A program made the position numbers and the translations under genes. The notes under the pieces were generated by a model. The model was not told the DNA's origin, made no database searches, and saw only the letters and a list, made by a program, of their open reading frames with translations. A DNA stretch of 64,000 nt from UBA1858 sp045106935 (GTDB taxonomy: Bacteria > Pseudomonadota > Gammaproteobacteria > UBA4575), in contig JBGCFN010000010.1 in NCBI GenBank assembly GCA_045106935.1, forward strand, positions 1 through 64,000, written 5' to 3'. This document shows positions 19,673-27,860 of this stretch, one piece after another. Positions within the stretch are counted from its first letter, which is position 1. Each line of letters starts with the position of its first letter.

Positions 19673-19873
19673 TTAATCCCTTTCGTCAAGCCAGGCCATT
19701 TGAATTGCCTCTAGCAGGCGCTCACTGGATTTTTCAGGATCATCCTCAAAATCAGCTAACTGGCATACCCAGGCATGCAAATCAGTAAATCTCACGTATT
19801 GAGGATCGACATCTGCATGCTTTTCATCAAGCTCAATCGCAATATCCAGGGTATCTGTCCATCTTAAGCCCAC
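19673..19873 (-). CDS. iscX: iron-sulfur assembly protein IscX
   Basis: IscX is a small acidic protein that binds IscS and modulates cluster assembly, possibly as an iron sensor or donor. The 66-residue protein follows the E. coli sequence closely: GLRWTDT near the start, VRFTDLHAWVCQL in the middle and the acidic FEDDPEKSSERLLEAI near the end. Full length. It is the last gene of the isc operon. Confidence 0.97.
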   Translation of the reverse strand: MGLRWTDTLDIAIELDEKHADVDPQYVRFTDLHAWVCQLADFEDDPEKSSERLLEAIQMAWLDERD

Positions 19874-19900
19874 TGCCTCTCTCCTTTACTTAGAATCAGA

Positions 19901-20239
19901 TTAATGAGATTCAGAAACAAGGTTAATTGTATATTTTGGAATTTCTATGGTTAAGTCTTCCTCACCCACAATCGCCTGACAACTCAAGCGTGACTCAGTA
20001 TCTAAGCCCCATGCTTTATCAAGATAATCCTCTTCCATTTCACTTGCCTCAGCAAGCGAATCTAATCCTACTCGAACATGAACATGGCATGTTGTGCAAG
20101 CGCATGACTTTTCACAAGCATGTTCGATATCGATTCCATTTGTAAGCGCTGCATCGCACACACTCAAGCCAGGCTCAACTTCGATTGTTTTGCCTTCAGG
20201 GCAAATTTGTTCATGAGGTAAAAAAGTTAGTTTAGGCAT
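19901..20239 (-). CDS. fdx: [2Fe-2S] ferredoxin of the ISC system
   Basis: Adrenodoxin-type ferredoxin that supplies electrons for cluster assembly on IscU. The 112-residue protein has the cluster ligands in the pattern C-x5-C-x2-C (ACEKSCACTTC, about residues 41-50) and a fourth Cys in LSCQAI. Full length; it lies 10 bases after hscA. Confidence 0.97.
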   Translation of the reverse strand: MPKLTFLPHEQICPEGKTIEVEPGLSVCDAALTNGIDIEHACEKSCACTTCHVHVRVGLDSLAEASEMEEDYLDKAWGLDTESRLSCQAIVGEEDLTIEIPKYTINLVSESH

Positions 20240-20249
20240 AATCGTTTCT

Positions 20250-22118
20250 TCATTGTTCGAATTCTTCTAATTTGCGGCCCTGCATCATTGAACGCACACT
20301 GTTATTCATACGCCGTGCAACATATTCTTCACTGGCTGCTTCTACATTTTTAATGGCTTGTTTAATTTGATCCGCATGGCTAGCAGAATTTCTTGCTGCG
20401 ATTAATGCTTCACGCTTATCAATGATTATCTTTAATTCTTTCTCGTCGAGCAATTCCTTACCATCTTTTGCTAACGCTGAATTAAGCGCTTCTACAACTC
20501 GATCAGCCTCAACTTGCTCTTCGCGCAAACTACGCGTCATCATATCTTCTTGAGCATTTTCCATCGACGCTTTTAGCATGCCTTCAATTTCAGCATCTGT
20601 CAGTCCATAGGATGGTTTAACTTCTATCCCAGCAGATACACCTGTATTGACCTCTTGCGCACTCACGCTTAACAAACCGTCTGCATCAATTTGAAAGGTT
20701 ACTTTTATTTTTGCTGCACCTGCCACCAATGGAGGTAGGTTAGTTAAATCAAATGTGGCTAATGAACGACAATCAGTAACTAACTCTCGCTCTCCTTGCA
20801 GCACATGGATGCGCATGGCAGTTTGACCATCTTTGTATGTAGTGAATTCTTGGGCACGCGCCACGGGAATTGTCGTGTTGCGATTAACAATTTTTTCAAC
20901 CAACCCCCCCATAGTTTCTATGCCCAGAGATAACGGAATCACATCCAGCAATAGCATTTCATCACCTGGCTTATTGCCTGCCAGTATATCTGCTTGTATT
21001 GCAGCACCTATCGCAACTACTCTATCGGGATCTATATCTGTATGTGGTGCTTTAGCGAAAAATTTTTCTACCTGATTTCTCACTAATGGTACGCGTGTAG
21101 ACCCACCGACCATCACGACTTCTGACACATCTGACTTATCTATGTCTGCATCACGTAGTGCACGCCTGCATGCCATTATGGTTTTCTTCACATGCGCTTC
21201 TATGAGCTGTTCAAATTTTTCTTGTGTTAATTCTTTTTCTGAATATTCTTCTATTTTAATAGTCACAACAGACTGAGTAGTCAGCGCCTCTTTTGCACGC
21301 CTCGACTCAGACAGCACTGCACGCATTACCATGTCGTCTTCACGAATTGCAGGGTCTAATGTCTCTAGCAGCCAGTTTGCAATAGCATGATCAAAATCAT
21401 CTCCACCTAAAGCAGAATCACCTCCCGTAGCCATGACCTCAAAAACACCCTTGCGTAATCGCAATATCGAGACATCAAATGTGCCTCCTCCCAAATCATA
21501 GACCGCTATGACACCTTCTGCAGCCTGGTCAAGCCCATAAGCAATTGCCGCCGCAGTCGGCTCATTAAGAAGGCGATATACATTCAGCCCCGCTAAAGTA
21601 GCTGCATCCTTAGTTGCTTGTCTTTGTGAGTCATCAAAATAAGCCGGCACAGTAATGACCGCACCAACCAGATCTCCGCCTAGTGTTTTTTCGGCACGCT
21701 GTTTTAATGCAACCAATATATCTGCAGAAATTTCTACCGCAGTTCGCGGCCCTGACGCTGTTTTTATTCGTGGCACACTTTCGTGATTAGCGTCAAACTG
21801 AAATGGTAAATAATTATTCTCTGTTTGCATTTCTTCAATGGATCGTCCAAGCACGCGTTTAATTGAAGCAATTGTGTTTAGCGGATCTTGCAGAGATTTC
21901 TTTAATGCTGTCGCACCCACTTCGGGCATTTCGTCTTGTGCGTAATAGACGACTGAAGGAAGCAACGCATCCCCATGACTATCTTCAAGCGTCTCAGCAA
22001 CACCACTACGCACGGAGGCCACTAAAGAGTTTGTTGTCCCCAGATCAATGCCCACCGCTAATCGATGTTCATGTGGCGCTGTTGACATACCCGGTTCTGA
22101 AATTTGTAATAAAGCCAT
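20250..22118 (-). CDS. hscA: Hsp70-type chaperone HscA
   Basis: HscA is the specialised Hsp70 that, with HscB, releases the cluster from IscU. The 622-residue protein has an N-terminal extension of about 20 residues, the ATPase motifs VGIDLGTTNSLVASV, VYDLGGGTFDVSIL and VVMVGGSTRVPLVR, a substrate domain around IPLSLGIETMGG, and a helical lid. Its target motif LPPVK is present in the IscU of this operon. Spaced 4 bases from hscB. Confidence 0.97.
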   Translation of the reverse strand: MALLQISEPGMSTAPHEHRLAVGIDLGTTNSLVASVRSGVAETLEDSHGDALLPSVVYYAQDEMPEVGATALKKSLQDPLNTIASIKRVLGRSIEEMQTENNYLPFQFDANHESVPRIKTASGPRTAVEISADILVALKQRAEKTLGGDLVGAVITVPAYFDDSQRQATKDAATLAGLNVYRLLNEPTAAAIAYGLDQAAEGVIAVYDLGGGTFDVSILRLRKGVFEVMATGGDSALGGDDFDHAIANWLLETLDPAIREDDMVMRAVLSESRRAKEALTTQSVVTIKIEEYSEKELTQEKFEQLIEAHVKKTIMACRRALRDADIDKSDVSEVVMVGGSTRVPLVRNQVEKFFAKAPHTDIDPDRVVAIGAAIQADILAGNKPGDEMLLLDVIPLSLGIETMGGLVEKIVNRNTTIPVARAQEFTTYKDGQTAMRIHVLQGERELVTDCRSLATFDLTNLPPLVAGAAKIKVTFQIDADGLLSVSAQEVNTGVSAGIEVKPSYGLTDAEIEGMLKASMENAQEDMMTRSLREEQVEADRVVEALNSALAKDGKELLDEKELKIIIDKREALIAARNSASHADQIKQAIKNVEAASEEYVARRMNNSVRSMMQGRKLEEFEQ

Positions 22119-22122
22119 GTGT

Positions 22123-22665
22123 TTAAAGTAACTGATCCTCTAGGGCTTCTTGTTTTTGGTTTATTTGTTGCTGCAATCTTGTAAAAAATTGAAGCTTCAA
22201 AACAATCTCTTTTGCCTCATCCCATTTTTTCTCATTGAAATGAGATTGATAGGCGTCAATCAATGTTAATTTTTCTTGTCTAGTCTTACTCGCGAGTTCA
22301 TCAAGCGACTCAAACGGATCTTCTAGACTATCAACATCATCCACCTGTTCACGCAAACTCATCTGTGCCATCAAGAAATCCATATCTTTAGTCGTATCTT
22401 GTTCTGAGTTAAAGGCCACGCCTTGTAACTCAAGCAAATAACGAGCCCTCAAAGGGACTTCTTGTAGTGTTTTATGCGCTTCATTGATAAAGGTAGTCGC
22501 TTGAATAGCTACTCGCTTATCTTGATCACTACTATCGACAAATCGGTCTGGATGATATTGTGATTGCAGCGATTGATAACGATCAGACAGTTTTTCTTGA
22601 TCAATATGGAATTGCACCTCAAGCTCAAACAGCTCGAAGTAATTTCGAGAGAAATTAAAATCCAT
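22123..22665 (-). CDS. hscB: J-type co-chaperone HscB
   Basis: HscB delivers IscU to HscA and stimulates its ATPase. The 180-residue protein has a J domain with the HPD motif in YHPDRF (about residues 37-42) and a C-terminal helical IscU-binding domain with the HscB pattern FLMAQMSLREQVDD. Length fits the family (about 171). Confidence 0.96.
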   Translation of the reverse strand: MDFNFSRNYFELFELEVQFHIDQEKLSDRYQSLQSQYHPDRFVDSSDQDKRVAIQATTFINEAHKTLQEVPLRARYLLELQGVAFNSEQDTTKDMDFLMAQMSLREQVDDVDSLEDPFESLDELASKTRQEKLTLIDAYQSHFNEKKWDEAKEIVLKLQFFTRLQQQINQKQEALEDQLL

Positions 22666-22687
22666 AGAATATTATGCGATTAAAGAA

Positions 22688-23011
22688 CTAGACGGTAAAA
22701 CTTTCACCACAGCCACAGCGATCTTTTTCATTAGGATTGTTGAATTTAAACCCTTCATTCAGACCTTCTTTAGCAAAGTCTAGTTCTGTGCCATCCAAAT
22801 AGACTAAACTTTTTGGATTAATCAGTATTTTCACACCATTTTCTTCGAACACTTTATCGGTGTCTTCAACTTCATCAGCAAACTCGATGGTGTAAGCCAT
22901 TCCTGAACAACCCGTGGTCTTAACACCAAGACGCACGCCGACACCTTTGCCACGTTTCTCCAGAAAGGTTTTAACTCTATTTGCTGCGCTATCAGTAAGT
23001 GAAATAGACAT
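22688..23011 (-). CDS. iscA: A-type iron-sulfur carrier IscA
   Basis: Carries assembled clusters to target proteins. The 107-residue protein has the three conserved cysteines: one in TTGCSGMAY and two in DRCGCGESF at the C-terminus. Full length, between iscU and hscB. Confidence 0.97.
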   Translation of the reverse strand: MSISLTDSAANRVKTFLEKRGKGVGVRLGVKTTGCSGMAYTIEFADEVEDTDKVFEENGVKILINPKSLVYLDGTELDFAKEGLNEGFKFNNPNEKDRCGCGESFTV

Positions 23012-23020
23012 TAGCTTGAA

Positions 23021-23425
23021 TTACGCACTTTTCTTTTCAGTGTCTGATTCTTGCTTACCCTGATAATCTGTAATCGCCGCACGAATAGCATCTTCAGCCA
23101 ATACTGAACAGTGAATTTTTACAGGCGGCAAAGCTAGTTCTTCAGCAATATCAGAGTTTTTGATTTGACTTGCCTCATCTAATGTTTTTCCTTTCACCCA
23201 TTCAGTTAACAAGCTAGATGAAGCTATCGCTGAGCCACAGCCATAAGTCTTGAACTTAGCGTCTTCAATAACACCGTTCTCTCCAACTTGAATTTGTAAT
23301 TTCATCACATCACCACAAGCAGGCGCACCCACCATTCCAGTGCCAACGCTTGTATCTTCTTTATCCAGAGTGCCCACATTGCGAGGGTTCTCGTAGTGAT
23401 CTAATACTTTTTCACCATATGCCAT
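23021..23425 (-). CDS. iscU: iron-sulfur cluster scaffold IscU
   Basis: Scaffold on which [2Fe-2S] clusters are built. The 134-residue protein has its three ligand cysteines in PACGDVM, YGCGSAIA and KIHCSVLA, plus the chaperone recognition motif LPPVK directly before the third Cys. Full length. The start codon ATG at 23425 follows iscS by 41 bases. Confidence 0.98.
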   Translation of the reverse strand: MAYGEKVLDHYENPRNVGTLDKEDTSVGTGMVGAPACGDVMKLQIQVGENGVIEDAKFKTYGCGSAIASSSLLTEWVKGKTLDEASQIKNSDIAEELALPPVKIHCSVLAEDAIRAAITDYQGKQESDTEKKSA

Positions 23426-23466
23426 TGTTTGACTCCTAACTTTTTAAAATTACTTACTCTTAAATA

Positions 23467-24690
23467 TTAATGTGCGGCCCATTCAATCGACTTCAAGTCC
23501 ACACCATCTTTATACATATCCCATAATGGCGATAGGTCACGCAATTTATTCACCGCTTGACGAATGACTTGAATTGCATGATCAACATCTTGCTCCGTCG
23601 TGAATCGGCCGATACTAAATCGTAGCGAACTATGCGCAAGCTCATCATCACGTCCTAACGCTCTTAAAACATAACTCGGTTCTAAGGATGCACTGGTGCA
23701 TGCTGAACCAGAAGAGATAGCAATATCCTTAAGCGCCATAATTAAACTTTCACCTTCAACAAAGTTAAAGCTCATATTTAGGTTATGAGGCACACGGTGA
23801 TCAAGATCACCATTGATATAAACCTCTTCCATATCATTGAGGCCATTTAACAAACGATCTCGCAACATACGGATACGTTCGTTTTCACTCGCCATTTCTT
23901 CTTTAGCAATTCTAAATGCTTCGCCCATCCCCACTATCTGATGGGTAGGCAGCGTACCCGAACGCATGCCACGCTCATGACCGCCACCGTGCATTTGTGC
24001 TTCAATTCTCACTCGTGGTTTACGACACACATATAAAGCGCCAATTCCTTTAGGGCCATATGTCTTATGTGCTGAAAAACTCATTAAGTCGACATTCATA
24101 TCTTTAACGTCGATTTCCACTTTCCCAGGGCTTTGTGCAGCATCCACATGGAAGATAATTTTCTTTTCTCGCGCTAAGGCACCAATCGCTTTAATATCCT
24201 GAACAACACCAATTTCATTATTCACATGCATTACCGAGATCAACACCGTGTCTTCTCGAATAGCCGCCTCAAGTTTACCCATATCAACTAAACCATTGTC
24301 TTCTGGCTCTAGATATGTCACTTCAAAACCTTCTCGCTCCAACTGACGGCAGGTATCTAACACTGCTTTATGCTCAGTTTTCAGGGTAATAATGTGCTTA
24401 CCATTTTTACTATAAAAATGTGCTGCACCTTTGATTGCTAAATTATCAGATTCAGTCGCACCGCTAGTCCAAACAATCTCTTTAGGGTCAGCATTGACTA
24501 GTTCAGCCACATTCTTTCTTGCTTGCTCTACCGCTTCTTCTGCTTTCCAACCAAATGCATGACTACGTGAAGCTGGATTTCCAAAATTTCCTTCATGGGT
24601 TAAGCATTCCATCATCGCTTTAGCCACACGTGGATCAACCGGTGTCGTAGCACTGTAATCTAAGTAGATGGGTAGTTTTAACTCGCTCAC
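23467..24690 (-). CDS. iscS: cysteine desulfurase IscS
   Basis: IscS takes sulfur from cysteine with PLP and passes it to IscU and to tRNA thiolation enzymes. The 407-residue protein has the PLP lysine in SFSAHKTYGPKGIG (about residue 209) and the mobile catalytic Cys in SSGSACTSASLEPS. The start is a GTG at 24690 with AAGGA 8 bases upstream. Second gene of the operon, 38 bases after iscR. Confidence 0.98.
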   Translation of the reverse strand: MSELKLPIYLDYSATTPVDPRVAKAMMECLTHEGNFGNPASRSHAFGWKAEEAVEQARKNVAELVNADPKEIVWTSGATESDNLAIKGAAHFYSKNGKHIITLKTEHKAVLDTCRQLEREGFEVTYLEPEDNGLVDMGKLEAAIREDTVLISVMHVNNEIGVVQDIKAIGALAREKKIIFHVDAAQSPGKVEIDVKDMNVDLMSFSAHKTYGPKGIGALYVCRKPRVRIEAQMHGGGHERGMRSGTLPTHQIVGMGEAFRIAKEEMASENERIRMLRDRLLNGLNDMEEVYINGDLDHRVPHNLNMSFNFVEGESLIMALKDIAISSGSACTSASLEPSYVLRALGRDDELAHSSLRFSIGRFTTEQDVDHAIQVIRQAVNKLRDLSPLWDMYKDGVDLKSIEWAAH

Positions 24691-24728
24691 TGATAATGTC
24701 CTTTATTAAATGCTTAAATTATTTTTGC

Positions 24729-25196
24729 TTACTGAAAATCAACTCGCTGCTCATTCCCGAGCATACGATCTTGTCTTTCAGCAACTTCTACAACACGTTG
24801 TTTATTGATGGCATCTTCCAATGTGATTCCTGAAAGAAACACATGAATCTGCGAACTTAACTCTTCCCATAATTCATGGGTCAGGCAACGCTGTTGATTT
24901 TGACAGTCTGCATTACCTCCACATCGTGTTGCATCAACATTCTCATCGACGGCGGTAATGATATCGGCAATTGCGATTTGATCTGTTGCATGTGCCAGAC
25001 GATAACCACCCCCTGGTCCACGAGTACTGGCCACTAGGCCGCGTCGTCGCATACGGCCAAACAATTGTTCTAAGTAAGAAAGTGAGATACCTTGTCTTTC
25101 CGATATATCACTTAGCGATACGGGGCCTTCTGTTTGGTGGATGGCCACATCAAACATGGCTGTGACTGCATATCTACCTTTAGTACTAAGTTTCAT
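24729..25196 (-). CDS. iscR: iron-sulfur-sensing regulator IscR
   Basis: Rrf2-family repressor that binds a [2Fe-2S] cluster and represses the isc operon when clusters are sufficient. The 155-residue protein has a winged helix (KLSTKGRYAVTAMFD ... GISLSYLEQLFGRMRRRGLV) and the three cluster cysteines in the pattern C-x5-C-x5-C (CGGNADCQNQQRC), about residues 92-104. Its own promoter carries a near-perfect type-1 IscR site, supporting autoregulation. Confidence 0.98.
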   Translation of the reverse strand: MKLSTKGRYAVTAMFDVAIHQTEGPVSLSDISERQGISLSYLEQLFGRMRRRGLVASTRGPGGGYRLAHATDQIAIADIITAVDENVDATRCGGNADCQNQQRCLTHELWEELSSQIHVFLSGITLEDAINKQRVVEVAERQDRMLGNEQRVDFQ

Positions 25197-25225
25197 TTTT
25201 CATCACCACTGTCATCTTGATGAAA

Positions 25226-25259
25226 ATCATACCAATACCCGACTATTTTAATCAAGTAT
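25226..25259 (-). promoter_or_regulatory. isc operon promoter with type-1 IscR operator
   Basis: On the minus strand TTGATT (25250-25255) and TATGAT (25226-25231) form a sigma70 promoter with an 18-base spacer and an extended -10 (TGG before it). The 25-base stretch 25235-25259 matches the published E. coli type-1 IscR consensus (ATA-S-YY-GACT-...-TAT) at every position except one (an A where the consensus has G in the second half, position 17). It overlaps the -35 and spacer, 39 bases before the iscR start, as expected for repression. Confidence 0.88.
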
Positions 25260-25319
25260 AGCTAACGGGCTAGATTGTCTCGCCTGTCTACCATACTAAA
25301 TGCATGAATTTATTATAAC

Positions 25320-26060
25320 TTATTGTTTTATAATATTTTTTAGTATACCTCTTAGAATATTGATTTCGGCGCTACTCATTTGTGACCGGTCAAATAATCG
25401 CCTAATCTTTCTCATTAAAGGGATGGGATTATCTTTATCGAGAAATTCGATTTTTTCTAGCGCTTGCCACAAATGCTCATAAAACCCTTCTTTTTCCACC
25501 ACCGGTGCAAGTGCTTTGGACTGAGGCAAGCTATCACCAGGCGATTCATGCTGCCAGTCTAATTGGGCCACATGCCATTCGTAACATAAGATTTGAATTG
25601 CCGCCGCAATGTTTAGAGACCCATACTCACTATTTGAAGGAATCGTACATACGGTTGTGCATAAATCTATTTCTTCATTACTCAGCCCATTTCTTTCACG
25701 CCCAAATACCCAGGCCACTTGTGTTTGCATTGAATCATTGAACATTTGCTGCATGAGTACTTTAGGCGTCACGACTGGCGCAGATAATTTTCGGCTTCGC
25801 GCAGTAATTCCCACCACTGTCTGACAATCTGAAATGGCATCCGTCAAAGTATCGAATTGATGAGCATTTTCTAGAATATCGGCAGCACCCGATGCACGGG
25901 CAAAGGCAACTGGATCCGGGAATTCTTTAGGTCGCACCAATCCGAGATCGTAAAGACACATAGTTTTCATTGCACGTGCCGCCGCACCTATATTGCCAGG
26001 ATGAGACGTCTCCACCATTACGACTCTTGGTTGTTTTAATTTTGTTTGTTTCTGTTTCAT
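25320..26060 (-). CDS. trmJ: tRNA (cytidine/uridine-2'-O-)-methyltransferase TrmJ
   Basis: TrmJ methylates the ribose of position 32 in several tRNAs. The 246-residue SpoU/TrmH-type SPOUT protein has VMVETSHPGNIGAAARAMKTM near the start, VFGRERNGLSNEEI in the middle and IPSNSEYGSLNIAAAIQILCYE forming the trefoil knot and SAM site, then a C-terminal dimerisation extension. It sits between iscR and the divergent suhB, as in E. coli. Confidence 0.95.
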   Translation of the reverse strand: MKQKQTKLKQPRVVMVETSHPGNIGAAARAMKTMCLYDLGLVRPKEFPDPVAFARASGAADILENAHQFDTLTDAISDCQTVVGITARSRKLSAPVVTPKVLMQQMFNDSMQTQVAWVFGRERNGLSNEEIDLCTTVCTIPSNSEYGSLNIAAAIQILCYEWHVAQLDWQHESPGDSLPQSKALAPVVEKEGFYEHLWQALEKIEFLDKDNPIPLMRKIRRLFDRSQMSSAEINILRGILKNIIKQ

Positions 26061-26131
26061 TGATTATTAAGCTTACAAATTGATTCGTCTCTGATACTCT
26101 TTGCCGCCAATTCACACCACCCGCGACAAGT

Positions 26132-26920
26132 ATGAAACCTGCATTAAATATTGCGGTCAGCGCAGCACGGGCAGCCGGTCAGGTCGTCCTACGCAACATG
26201 AATCGTCTGCCTGATATCAAGATTCACTCTAAAGGGAGTAATGACTTTGTTAGCGAAGTCGATTATCAGGCCGAAAAGTCGATTATTTCTATTATCCAAA
26301 AAGCATACCCTAGTCATGCCATTCTTGCCGAAGAGTCTGGGAAACAATCTGGGGATGAATGTGAGTGGATTATTGACCCACTCGATGGCACCACCAATTA
26401 TTTACATGGTATTCCACAGTTTTCAGTGTCAATTGCGATGCGTGAAAACAATAAGCTGCAACTGGGCGTCGTTTATGACCCTCTTAAAGAAGAATTATTT
26501 TGTGCTGCACGTGGTGAAGGAGCAACTTTAAACAATCGGCGTATTCGTGTCAGCAAACAGCGCGATCTAACTGGCAGCTTAATTGGTACTGGCCTTCCTT
26601 ACCGTGACGATCAAGAATTAGACGTATACCTCTCTACACTCCGTGCTTTGTTAGCAAAAACATCCGGCATTCGACGGGCAGGTTCTGCTGCACTAGATCT
26701 TGCTTACGTTGCCGCAGGACGTTTTGATGGCTTTTGGGAATTCGGATTAAACACTTGGGATATTGCTGCAGGCGTACTCTTGATTCAAGAAGCAGGCGGT
26801 TTAGTCAGTGATTTAGAAGGAGGGCACACTTACCTGGAAACAGGCAATGTAGTTGCCGCCAACAGCCAACTTTATAAAAATCTAATCACTACACTCAATA
26901 ACGCCGCTAAATCATCATAA
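26132..26920 (+). CDS. suhB: inositol-1-monophosphatase SuhB
   Basis: SuhB hydrolyses inositol monophosphate with magnesium; in E. coli it also joins the rRNA antitermination complex. The 262-residue protein has the metal motifs ILAEESG, IDPLDGTTNYLHG and NTWDIAAG, and the helix GSAALDLAYVAAGRFDGFWE. Full length. Divergent from trmJ and convergent with secF, whose end is 2 bases away. Confidence 0.96.
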   Translation: MKPALNIAVSAARAAGQVVLRNMNRLPDIKIHSKGSNDFVSEVDYQAEKSIISIIQKAYPSHAILAEESGKQSGDECEWIIDPLDGTTNYLHGIPQFSVSIAMRENNKLQLGVVYDPLKEELFCAARGEGATLNNRRIRVSKQRDLTGSLIGTGLPYRDDQELDVYLSTLRALLAKTSGIRRAGSAALDLAYVAAGRFDGFWEFGLNTWDIAAGVLLIQEAGGLVSDLEGGHTYLETGNVVAANSQLYKNLITTLNNAAKSS

Positions 26921-26922
26921 GT

Positions 26923-27855
26923 TTAAGGCATTGCATCAAGCTCTTCGTCTTCTTTTTCGTCAGGAATTAAATCTTCCGATGTCACATTAAGCAGCACTAA
27001 CATTGAGCTTGCGATATAAATAGAAGAATAAGTTCCAATCACTACTCCGACAATCAGTGCCAAAGCGAATGAATGTATCACTTCGCCACCAATAAAGAAT
27101 AACGCCAGCAATACTAATAATGTGGTTAAAGATGTGACCAAGGTGCGCGATAAAGTCTGATTGATTGAGCCATTAATAACCTCCTCAGGCGTCCATTTAC
27201 GCATGCGTCGAAAGTTTTCGCGAATGCGATCAAAGACAACAATCGTATCATTCAAACTATAACCAATCACTGCCAACACAGCGGCCAACACAGTCAGATC
27301 GAATGGCGCTTGTGTGACAGAAAAGAAACCAACAGTGATGATCACGTCATGCACCAATGCTGCAACAGAACCCAACGAGAATCGATACTCAAATCTTAAT
27401 GCGACATAAATCAAAATACCAAATAACGCATATAACACAGCAAGACCACCGTCATCTCTCAATTCTTCACCGACTTGAGGACCGACAAACTCTACGCGTC
27501 GCATAGATAACTCACCAGTAGGCTTAAGCGCTTCAAGCACTTGGTTGCTTAACTCAGCTGCATTTGCATTATCCGTGGATGGCAGGCGAATCAATACATC
27601 TTTGGCTGTACCAAAATGCTGCACAATTGCATCTTCAAATGAGGCGCTTGTTAATGCCGTGCGTATTGGCTCAAGTTCTGCTGCTTGCTGATATCCCACT
27701 TCAACTAAAGTACCCCCCGTAAAATCAATACCGAGATTCAAACCTCGCATTGTTAGCGATGCAATAGAGATGACTATCAATATGCCAGAAATAACCCAAG
27801 CAATATTTCTCTTAGCAAGAAAATTGATGTTTAATGAATCTTTAAGTAATTGCAT
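26923..27855 (-). CDS. secF: protein translocase subunit SecF
   Basis: SecF pairs with SecD to pull proteins across the membrane with the proton gradient. The 310-residue protein has the first membrane segment at about 18-37, GLNLGIDFTGGTLVEV at the start of the periplasmic part, and five further segments including ALVHDVIITVGFFS and GYSLNDTIVVFDRIREN. It starts 5 bases after secD ends. Confidence 0.97.
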   Translation of the reverse strand: MQLLKDSLNINFLAKRNIAWVISGILIVISIASLTMRGLNLGIDFTGGTLVEVGYQQAAELEPIRTALTSASFEDAIVQHFGTAKDVLIRLPSTDNANAAELSNQVLEALKPTGELSMRRVEFVGPQVGEELRDDGGLAVLYALFGILIYVALRFEYRFSLGSVAALVHDVIITVGFFSVTQAPFDLTVLAAVLAVIGYSLNDTIVVFDRIRENFRRMRKWTPEEVINGSINQTLSRTLVTSLTTLLVLLALFFIGGEVIHSFALALIVGVVIGTYSSIYIASSMLVLLNVTSEDLIPDEKEDEELDAMP

Positions 27856-27860
27856 AGTCT

